A stretch of DNA of 5,004 nt from an uncultured Clostridia bacterium. Its GTDB lineage: Bacteria > Bacillota > Clostridia > Oscillospirales > Ruminococcaceae. The stretch spans positions 1 through 5,004 of the forward strand of contig CAMNDR010000113.1 of the NCBI GenBank assembly GCA_946535685.1, read 5' to 3'. Below, one piece after another: positions 1 through 4,408 of this stretch. The translations under genes were made by a program, and so were the position numbers. Each line of letters opens with the position of its first letter. Position 1 is the stretch's first letter. The notes under the pieces are model-generated. The model was not told the origin of the DNA. It did no database searches and worked only from the letters and a program-made list of their open reading frames with translations.

Positions 1-14
1 TGCATTGCTTTTCC

Positions 15-32
15 TGCCGCCTGAAGGCGGCA
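15..32. other. GC-rich hairpin at the left edge
   Basis: A perfect 7-bp inverted repeat, TGCCGCC and GGCGGCA, encloses a TGAA tetraloop. There is no T-tract on either side, so it is not a canonical terminator by itself. An in-frame TGA at 22-24 lies in its loop and could be the stop of a plus-strand gene entering from the left, but only seven codons are visible. The hairpin sits 8 bp before the motif at 41-57, the same order as at the right edge of the window in inverted orientation. Confidence 0.5.
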
Positions 33-40
33 AATACGGA

Positions 41-57
41 CTTTATCGACAAGCTAA
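41..57 (+). repeat. Copy 1 of a short terminator-linked motif
   Basis: The sequence CTTTATCGACAAGCTAA matches, at 12 of 17 positions, the minus-strand sequence CTTTTTTGACAGCCTGA at 4961-4945. Both copies lie directly before a strong hairpin ending in a T-tract, and both follow a smaller GC hairpin and an A-rich stretch. The last two bases are shared with the first bases of the following hairpin. This may be a dispersed intergenic element or a conserved gene 3' end. Two copies in one window are suggestive but do not establish a family. Confidence 0.4.
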
Positions 58-87
58 GGCAGATACCCTTCCGGGTATCTGCCTTTT
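56..87 (+). terminator. Strong intrinsic terminator, probably bidirectional
   Basis: A perfect 13-bp stem (AAGGCAGATACCC at 56-68, GGGTATCTGCCTT at 73-85) with a TTCC loop is followed on the plus strand by TTTT (84-87). Read on the minus strand the same stem follows the RING/zinc-ribbon gene, whose stop is at 93-91, but its downstream tail is only weakly T-rich. The T-tract suggests it chiefly serves a plus-strand gene lying left of the window, while also stopping the convergent minus-strand gene. Confidence 0.75.
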
Positions 88-90
88 GCA

Positions 91-1086
91 TCAATGCATG
101 AAGATCAGTGCCAGAACAACGTAGATCCCGACATTCAGGAAATAATACAGGATCGCACAGCCAATGACATTCAGAATGCTTGCGCCGCCCTCGGAGTTCA
201 GCAGCGCCGAGCGCACGCTCTGGGTCGGTGCCGCCTTGCGGATCTTGCCGACACCGCCCATGACATGGCGGTAATACATGTAGTTGGCCGTCAGACAGAA
301 CACCAGCCGGATGCCGAGGCTGAACAGAAACAGCGGAACACCGAGCGTTTCGAGCAGTCCTTCCTGCGCCTGCAGAAACGCCGTGAGCCCGTCGAACATG
401 TGTACCGCCTCTGTATTGCCGTAGAGCTGCTGGAGCATGTCCGTGTATTCCTTGGAGGTGAGCGTGGTCAGCATGTTGAGCATGGAATACGGCATCCCGC
501 ATGCAATGTTGATGAGGGCGCTGATGATCGCCATCGGCCACATTTTCCGATAGGCAAAGTAGAGATACGGGAACAGGATGCACGTCAGATTGAGCGAGAT
601 CTTGCGGCCGGTATCCCGGAAACGGCGGAACAGCGGGATATAGTAAAGCGTATTGCGCCCCACATAGCTTGCCACATCGCCCAGGCGCTCCTCCTCGATC
701 ATCTCGTCAGGGCTTGCACCGCAGCAGGGATCGGAGGCATCGAAGTAGACATTGCGTCCGCCCGGCAGCGGGATCCGGACAGCACCGGGGCCGGGCATCG
801 GCTCCTCCATGAGCGAAGCACCGCAGTTTGCACAGCTCTGCGCATCCGGCTTATTGATATGACCGCAGCTCGGGCAGGGCTTCCCGCCGAGCTTCATGCG
901 CACCTCGTCCTGCTGTGCCTGCCAGCTTCCGCCGACGGCATGCAGCGAGGTATTGATGCAGTGCCCCGCCGACTGATAGCAGGAGCGGTGATACGGCGTG
1001 CCGCAGTCCGGGCATACAACGATATCGTCGTCGTCCTTAAACGTATTCTGGCAGATGATGCATTTACTGCCGGTGTATTTTCCCAT
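91..1086 (-). CDS. Membrane protein with N-terminal RING-like zinc finger and zinc ribbon
   Basis: The 331-residue product starts at MGKYTGSK, because an AGGAGGA ribosome site lies 4 bp upstream and an upstream in-frame ATG at 1152 falls inside the promoter. Residues 9-43 carry Cys pairs C9/C12 and C25/C28, then H33, C36, H42 and C43, spaced like a prokaryotic RING finger. Residues 71-88 form a zinc ribbon (C71, C74, C85, C88). A Pro/Gly linker leads to about four hydrophobic segments, near 164-181, 184-203, 251-273 and 304-330. Proteins joining zinc ribbons to DUF2628-like membrane regions occur in clostridia, and that is the nearest match I can name. The finger has no visible catalytic residues. 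It probably lies on the cytoplasmic side and binds a protein or nucleic acid partner. It is transcribed divergently from the LytTR operon. The function is unknown; the domain call is firm and any ubiquitin-like role would be speculation. Confidence 0.85.
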   Translation of the reverse strand: MGKYTGSKCIICQNTFKDDDDIVVCPDCGTPYHRSCYQSAGHCINTSLHAVGGSWQAQQDEVRMKLGGKPCPSCGHINKPDAQSCANCGASLMEEPMPGPGAVRIPLPGGRNVYFDASDPCCGASPDEMIEEERLGDVASYVGRNTLYYIPLFRRFRDTGRKISLNLTCILFPYLYFAYRKMWPMAIISALINIACGMPYSMLNMLTTLTSKEYTDMLQQLYGNTEAVHMFDGLTAFLQAQEGLLETLGVPLFLFSLGIRLVFCLTANYMYYRHVMGGVGKIRKAAPTQSVRSALLNSEGGASILNVIGCAILYYFLNVGIYVVLALIFMH

Positions 1087-1090
1087 AAAA

Positions 1091-1097
1091 TCCTCCT
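1091..1097 (-). promoter_or_regulatory. Ribosome binding site fixing the start of the RING/zinc-ribbon gene
   Basis: On the minus strand AGGAGGA is followed by 4 bp and ATG at 1086-1084. A small hairpin directly upstream (TTCTGC/GCAGAA, 1120-1115 and 1104-1099, 10-nt loop) lies in the leader and ends 1 bp before the ribosome site. It could modulate access to it, though a 6-bp stem is weak evidence for that. Confidence 0.85.
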
Positions 1098-1150
1098 CTT
1101 CTGCCCTGAGAACAGCAGAAATCCGGTTTAACGATACTTTCACATATACC

Positions 1151-1178
1151 ATTATACCATATTTTTCGGATTTTGCAA
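1151..1178 (-). promoter_or_regulatory. Sigma-A promoter for the RING/zinc-ribbon gene
   Basis: On the minus strand a perfect -10 box TATAAT (1156-1151) is preceded by a TG one base upstream, giving an extended -10 (TGGTATAAT). A TTGCAA box (1178-1173, four of six matches to TTGACA) lies 16 bp further upstream. Transcription would begin near 1144, giving a leader of about 58 nt. The position rules out the ATG at 1152 as the start codon. Confidence 0.75.
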
Positions 1179-1186
1179 GAGCATCG

Positions 1187-1217
1187 CGAGAATTTTTAAC
1201 GAATCGTCACATTCTCG
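1187..1217. repeat. Inverted repeat and TCGTCA pair between the divergent promoters
   Basis: CGAGAAT (1187-1193) and ATTCTCG (1211-1217) are perfect inverted repeats 17 bp apart. Within and beside them TCGTCA occurs at 1204-1209 and again at 1215-1220, 11 bp apart, about one turn of the helix. The spacing fits a protein-binding site located between the two promoters, but seven-base matches in 245 bp can arise by chance. Confidence 0.3.
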
Positions 1218-1231
1218 TCATGGATGGGCGA

Positions 1232-1272
1232 GTGTTTCTGACCGTTCACCGGTGTATTTCTACCGAATCCCG
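1232..1272 (+). promoter_or_regulatory. Probable LytTR operator: two imperfect direct repeats
   Basis: ACCGTTCAC (1241-1249) and ACCGAATCC (1262-1270) are 9-bp half-sites separated by exactly 12 bp, the layout known for LytTR-family regulators such as AgrA. The first matches the LytTR consensus [TA][AC][CA]GTTN[AG][TG] at eight of nine positions; the second keeps only the ACCG core. The similarity extends upstream (GTGTTTCTG against GTGTATTTCT, with a 1-bp insertion). The second repeat ends 9 bp before the -35 box of the LytTR operon, a position suited to activation, so self-regulation is the simplest reading. Confidence 0.55.
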
Positions 1273-1279
1273 ATTTTTG

Positions 1280-1308
1280 ATGACAAAGCAGGCGGACTGG
1301 TGTATAAT
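1280..1308 (+). promoter_or_regulatory. Sigma-A promoter of the LytTR/DUF3021 operon
   Basis: ATGACA (1280-1285, five of six matches to TTGACA) and a perfect TATAAT (1303-1308) are separated by 17 bp. Transcription would start near A1315, so the leader is only about 17 nt and consists almost entirely of the ribosome site AGGAGGT (1317-1323). Confidence 0.75.
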
Positions 1309-1331
1309 AGAATCATAGGAGGTGAGAAAAC

Positions 1332-1772
1332 ATGATCTTCAGACTGTATATCGACAAAAGCTGCCGGGAGGAGGTGGTTGCGAATGTACATGAGCGGACG
1401 CCCCTGATTGATGAGATCGAACGGCTGGTGCTCCAGGACAGTGCAGCCGATCAGATGGCCGGATACCGGGATGATGAGATCATCATGCTGGAGATCAGCG
1501 ACATCGAATGCTTTCTGACCGAAAGCGACAGGACCTATGCCGTTGATGCAAAAGGGGAGAAATATCTGGTGAGAAAGCGGCTGTGTGAACTTGAGAACAC
1601 TTTGCCGGCGGGCTTTGAACGGATCAGTAAATCCGCCATTGCCAACTGGAAACGGATTGCCCGGTTCAGAGTGCAGCTTTCCGGCGCCGTGGATGCCGTA
1701 TTTAAAAGCGGCTATGTAGAATGTATTTCAAGAAGGTGCTTTGCAGACCTGAAAAGGAGGTATGGACTATGA
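1332..1772 (+). CDS. LytTR-domain transcriptional regulator without receiver domain
   Basis: The 146-residue protein has a short N-terminal part (about 1-45) and a LytTR DNA-binding domain (about 49-146). Recognisable landmarks are the strand pattern starting at EIIMLEISDIECF (49-61), the motif FERISKSAIANWKRI (95-109), and the C-terminal ISRRCFADLKRRYG (132-145). There is no phospho-acceptor receiver domain, so it is not a classical two-component response regulator. The start is set by AGGAGGT 8 bp upstream. Its gene overlaps that of a DUF3021 membrane protein by ATGA, the hallmark of LytTR regulatory systems such as HdrRM and BrsRM of Streptococcus mutans. In those, the membrane partner restrains the regulator and the regulator activates its own operon. 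A fitting operator lies upstream. Targets beyond its own promoter cannot be seen here; the divergent zinc-finger gene is a candidate. Confidence 0.9.
   Translation: MIFRLYIDKSCREEVVANVHERTPLIDEIERLVLQDSAADQMAGYRDDEIIMLEISDIECFLTESDRTYAVDAKGEKYLVRKRLCELENTLPAGFERISKSAIANWKRIARFRVQLSGAVDAVFKSGYVECISRRCFADLKRRYGL
1755..1760 (+). promoter_or_regulatory. Ribosome binding site deciding the DUF3021 gene start
   Basis: AGGAGG lies inside the last codons of the LytTR gene, 8 bp before the ATG at 1769-1771. It selects this start over the in-frame ATG at 1721, which has no ribosome site. The stop of the first gene and the start of the second share ATGA, consistent with translational coupling. Confidence 0.85.
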
Positions 1773-2185
1773 AAAACCATGTTAAGAACTTTTTCGTGAG
1801 AGGTGCCATGTTTGCCTGGGGAGGCCCCGTAATTACTGCAATTGTGTGGGCCGTGCTGAAGGCGGCAGGCGTGATGAGTGTGCTTTCCGTTGAGGAGGTT
1901 GTACTGGGGATCATTTCCACAACGGTCATGGCCTTTATTGCAGCCGGAATTTCGGTCATCTATCAGATCGATCATCTGCCGAAGGCCTTTGCCGGATTGA
2001 TTCAGATGTCGGTACTGTATATCGACTATCTCGGCTTTTATCTTCTGAACGGCTGGATCCCGCTGAAGCGGATTCCTGCCTTTACACTGATCTTTGCTGC
2101 CGCATTTGCAGTGATCTGGCTGCTCATCTACATCCCCATCCGGATGCGGGTCAACAAGATGAATCAGATGTTGAACAACAAGTGA
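1769..2185 (+). CDS. DUF3021 family membrane protein, partner of the LytTR regulator
   Basis: The 138-residue protein has four predicted membrane helices: about 9-34, 44-66, 72-96 and 102-124. A lysine- and arginine-containing tail follows (IRMRVNKMNQ and onward), so both ends probably face the cytoplasm. Length and helix pattern match DUF3021, a family usually encoded directly after a LytTR regulator. In the studied streptococcal systems the membrane protein holds its LytTR partner inactive until an as yet poorly defined signal relieves it; that role is transferred here by family and context. No enzymatic motif is visible. The ATGA overlap with the regulator gene implies coupled translation and a fixed ratio of the two proteins. 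A hairpin 2 bp after the stop ends the operon. An alternative role as a small transporter component cannot be excluded but is less likely. Confidence 0.85.
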   Translation: MKNHVKNFFVRGAMFAWGGPVITAIVWAVLKAAGVMSVLSVEEVVLGIISTTVMAFIAAGISVIYQIDHLPKAFAGLIQMSVLYIDYLGFYLLNGWIPLKRIPAFTLIFAAAFAVIWLLIYIPIRMRVNKMNQMLNNK

Positions 2186-2187
2186 CG

Positions 2188-2216
2188 CAAACGCCGCCAG
2201 CGGGGCGTTTGTCATA
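2188..2216 (+). terminator. Weak intrinsic terminator after the LytTR operon
   Basis: CAAACGCC (2188-2195) and GGCGTTTG (2204-2211) form an 8-bp stem with an 8-nt loop, starting 2 bp after the DUF3021 stop. The tail TCATA is poor in T, so read-through into the downstream cluster is possible. Confidence 0.5.
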
Positions 2217-2241
2217 AACCGAACCCTTCCCGCATAGAGAT
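2212..2241 (+). promoter_or_regulatory. Candidate sigma-E-like promoter for the wall-protein cluster
   Basis: TCATAAA (2212-2218) matches six of seven positions of the Bacillus sigma-E -35 pattern (KMATATW). It is followed after 14 bp by CATAGAGA (2233-2240), which keeps the CATA core of the sigma-E -10 (CATACAMT) but only five of eight positions. A sigma-A reading (TTGTCA at 2209-2214, 18 bp, CATAGA at 2233-2238) is also possible though its -10 is poor. The sporulation reading is favoured only by the SpoIID-like gene downstream. Confidence 0.3.
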
Positions 2242-2277
2242 GAAGCAAGACACAATACTGACCGGGAGGTAATCGCT

Positions 2278-2973
2278 ATGCAGGAAGGATTATCCGAGCT
2301 TGCCAAGAAATACCGTGACGAAATGCTTGCCCTTTATGGCAGCCGTCCCGCCGCACCTATGCCGGAGCCAGCCGCCGCACCGGAGCCGTCACCTGAACCC
2401 GCACCGGAGCCGTCACCTGAACCCGCACCGGAGCCCGCCCCTGCGCCAATGCCGGAGCCAGCCGCCGAAACCGGGCCGGTTGATTATCCGGAGCCTGTCC
2501 TCCCCGAATACATCCGCCCGGAGCCGCCGCAGCTCCCGGAGGAATGGGCGGCGCAGGATGCCTATGAGAAAGCCAACACCGCCGAGGGACGGCTGCGGGT
2601 CGTGGCCGCAGCAGCGGACGGTGCTTTCCCGGTGCCGGGCGCAAGAGTGCTGATCTATACCCGCATCGGTGGGAAACGGCACCTCAACTATCTGCTCACA
2701 ACCGATGCAAACGGCGAAACACCGACGGTCACGCTCCCGGCACCGCCAGCGGATCTCAGCCAGACGCCGGAGAATCTGACACCCTATGCCATCTGTGAGA
2801 TCGAGATCTCCGCCAGGGGCTTTTTCCCAACGGAAGCCCTCGATGTCCATATTTTCGCCGGGATCACGACCCGCCAGGAATTCCAGCTCGTGCCTTTGCC
2901 GCTGAACATGACCCCGGAGGATGTGATGGAGCTCAATTCCGAGGGACGCTCTGCAGAAGAGGAGGTGGGCTGA
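2278..2973 (+). CDS. Pro/Glu-repeat protein with C-terminal carboxypeptidase-regulatory-like domain
   Basis: The 231-residue product begins with a short amphipathic stretch (about 1-20, ELAKKYRDEMLALY) and has no signal peptide. Residues 23-64 are a low-complexity stretch of Pro, Glu and Ala with APEPSPEP repeats, followed by a proline-rich linker to about 95. Residues 104-207 look like one beta-sandwich domain. It has the pattern of carboxypeptidase regulatory-like/transthyretin-type domains: GARVLIY (121-127), a TTDANGET turn (141-148), YAICEIEISARGFFP (170-184) and a final QEFQLVPLP strand (200-208). The start is set by GGGAGGT 7 bp upstream. The stop overlaps the next gene's start (TGATG), so this is the first gene of an operon with the SpoIID-like protein. 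It may be an adhesive or scaffolding partner of that protein. No enzymatic function is visible and the domain assignment is by pattern only. Confidence 0.8.
   Translation: MQEGLSELAKKYRDEMLALYGSRPAAPMPEPAAAPEPSPEPAPEPSPEPAPEPAPAPMPEPAAETGPVDYPEPVLPEYIRPEPPQLPEEWAAQDAYEKANTAEGRLRVVAAAADGAFPVPGARVLIYTRIGGKRHLNYLLTTDANGETPTVTLPAPPADLSQTPENLTPYAICEIEISARGFFPTEALDVHIFAGITTRQEFQLVPLPLNMTPEDVMELNSEGRSAEEEVG
2359..2466 (+). repeat. Tandem 24-bp repeat bracketed by 18-bp direct repeats
   Basis: A 24-bp unit starting GCACCGGAGCC occurs at 2377-2400 and 2401-2424 with no mismatch, and a third copy begins at 2425 and continues for 11 bp. Each unit encodes APEPSPEP. The 18-bp sequence ATGCCGGAGCCAGCCGCC lies directly before the array (2359-2376) and again after it (2449-2466), encoding MPEPAA. 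All unit lengths are multiples of three, so copy-number change would lengthen or shorten the proline-rich spacer without breaking the frame. Confidence 0.9.
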
Positions 2974-4370
2974 TGCTGACCGGTGAACCGTTTGTCCCGC
3001 TGAATATTACCGTGCATCTCGGTGCGCCCGATGAAGCAGCGCCCGATGTCACGCTGCCGTTTCCGGATTACATCAAGAACGTCGTCTCCAGCGAGATCTA
3101 TCCGACCTGGCCGGAAGCGGCCATCCGTGCGAATGTCTACGCCGTCGTGAGCTTTGCCCTCAACCGCATCTATACCGAATGGTACCGTTCCCGCGGCTAT
3201 CCCTTCGATATCACCGCCGTGACGCAGTATGACCAGAAATTCATCGAAGGCCGCCAGATCTACGACAATATCGCCGTCATCGTGGATGAGCTGTTCGATG
3301 ATTATGTCCGCCGCCAGGGCAGGGTAGAGCCCTTGTTTGCAGCATTCTGCAACGGCACGACCGTGACCTGCAGCGGTCTGTCCCAGTGGGGGACGGTCGA
3401 TCTGGCACAGCAGGGGCTTTTGCCGTATGAGATCCTGCAGTATTACTATGGGGAGGATATCGAGATCGTGAAAGATGTGCCTGTCCGGACAAATACCATG
3501 TCCTATCCCGGCGAGCTGCTCGGTGCAGGCTCTGCCGGTGCTGCCGTGCAGACGCTGCAGATCCAGCTCAACCGCATTTCCCGGAATTATCCCGCCATCC
3601 CGAAGATCCCGAATGCCTCCGGGCAGTATGATGCCGCCACAGAGGCAGCCGTGCGCACATTCCAGCAGGTCTTTGATCTGCCGCCGACCGGCACCGTGAA
3701 CAAGGCGACCTGGTACCGCATCGCCTATATCTATACAAGCGTCAAGCGCCTTGCCGAGCTTGATTCCGAGGGCGTTTCACGGGAGGAATTCCCGCTCCAG
3801 TTCACACAGGATCTCAAGCCCGACATGCAAAGCGAGCAGGTGCGTGCGCTGCAGTACTTTCTTGCGGTCGTGGGAGCCTATTATGAATCTGTCCAGCCCA
3901 TCCGCATCACCGGCATGTACGATGACCAGACCGAAACGTCCGTCCGCAGCTTTCAGCGTGTCTATGGTCTGCCGGAGACGGGCATCGTGGATGAAGCCAC
4001 CTGGAATGATCTGTACCGGGCCTATGCGGGCATTGCGGCATCCATTCCGAAGGAGGATGCCGAGTGGATCCCGGCGCTCTATCCCGGCACGATCCTGCAG
4101 GAGGGGATGACGAGCGAGGATGTGCGGATCCTGCAGACCTACCTGACCTACATCCACAACACCGTGCAGGAGATCCCGGCGGTGCGGGAAACGGGCTATT
4201 TCGGCCCGCTGACAAAGGCATCCGTCACGGCCTTCCAGCGCTATGCAGGCCTGACACAGAACGGCGTTGTCGGCGCAGTGACGTGGGATGCAATTGCCGG
4301 ACTCTATTCTGATCTGCGCTTTGGCTATGAAAAACGCCCCTACCAGTCCCCGGGTTATACCATCCGGTAG
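2973..4370 (+). CDS. Compact SpoIID/LytB-like protein with three peptidoglycan-binding repeats
   Basis: The 465-residue protein has an N-terminal SpoIID-like domain (about 10-167). YIKNVVSSEIYPTWPEAAI (33-51) corresponds to the family's V-x-S/A-S-E motif, and E41 is in the place of the catalytic glutamate of SpoIID lytic transglycosylases. DQKFIEG (87-93), PLFAAFCNGTT (120-130) and GLSQWG (135-140) with EILQYYYG (153-160) follow in family order. The stretch normally found between the S-G-G-x-T-like and G-M-S-Q-W-G segments is missing. Three PG_binding_1 repeats follow, about 181-253, 280-352 and 371-445, each ending in F-Q-x(6-7)-L-x(3)-G and a late A/V-T-W. Such repeats bind peptidoglycan. 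There is no signal peptide or membrane helix. The start uses GGAGGTG 5 bp upstream and overlaps the preceding stop. The likely role is peptidoglycan binding with possible glycan-strand cleavage, perhaps in the spore envelope; activity is unproven. Confidence 0.8.
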   Translation: MLTGEPFVPLNITVHLGAPDEAAPDVTLPFPDYIKNVVSSEIYPTWPEAAIRANVYAVVSFALNRIYTEWYRSRGYPFDITAVTQYDQKFIEGRQIYDNIAVIVDELFDDYVRRQGRVEPLFAAFCNGTTVTCSGLSQWGTVDLAQQGLLPYEILQYYYGEDIEIVKDVPVRTNTMSYPGELLGAGSAGAAVQTLQIQLNRISRNYPAIPKIPNASGQYDAATEAAVRTFQQVFDLPPTGTVNKATWYRIAYIYTSVKRLAELDSEGVSREEFPLQFTQDLKPDMQSEQVRALQYFLAVVGAYYESVQPIRITGMYDDQTETSVRSFQRVYGLPETGIVDEATWNDLYRAYAGIAASIPKEDAEWIPALYPGTILQEGMTSEDVRILQTYLTYIHNTVQEIPAVRETGYFGPLTKASVTAFQRYAGLTQNGVVGAVTWDAIAGLYSDLRFGYEKRPYQSPGYTIR

Positions 4371-4383
4371 CGGGGCGGGTTTG
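4335..4383 (+). terminator. Possible partial terminator or processing hairpin between wall genes
   Basis: CGCCCC-TACC (4335-4344) pairs with GGTA-GC-GGGGCG (4366-4377), a 10-bp stem with a 2-nt bulge and a 21-nt loop. It is followed by GGTTTGG rather than a clean T-tract. It contains the stop codon of the SpoIID-like gene (4368-4370) and could lower expression of the last gene relative to the first two. Confidence 0.35.
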
Positions 4384-4408
4384 GAAGATCCCAGAACAGG
4401 AGGCCATC

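Noticed and set aside
3..95. A possible coding tail in the third frame at the left edge, ending at TGA 93-95
   Set aside because: It would read straight through the strong terminator hairpin at 56-87. Too little is visible to support it, although its F-I-D-K-L stretch is noted under the motif finding.
94..1131. A 345-codon plus-strand open frame antisense to the RING/zinc-ribbon gene
   Set aside because: It has no ribosome site and its translation is rich in His, Arg and Ala without domain pattern. The minus-strand frame has clear zinc-binding motifs, membrane helices, promoter and ribosome site.
1087..1152. Upstream extension of the RING/zinc-ribbon protein by 22 residues to the ATG at 1152
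   Set aside because: The -10 box lies at 1156-1151, so this ATG would not be transcribed, and the strong ribosome site belongs to the ATG at 1086.
998..1318. A 106-codon plus-strand open frame running through the divergent intergenic region
   Set aside because: It overlaps the start of the minus-strand gene and both promoters, lacks a ribosome site and shows no recognisable features.
1712..2248. A 178-codon minus-strand open frame antisense to the DUF3021 gene
   Set aside because: The opposite strand encodes a typical four-helix DUF3021 protein with ribosome site and ATGA coupling; the antisense product has a composition typical of shadow frames.
2377..2435. CRISPR-like repeats
   Set aside because: The 24-bp units are directly adjacent with no spacers and lie in frame in a coding sequence; they are a coding tandem repeat.
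2413..2850. A 145-codon minus-strand open frame within the Pro/Glu-repeat gene
   Set aside because: It is Arg- and Cys-rich as expected for the reverse of GC-rich coding DNA and has no ribosome site.
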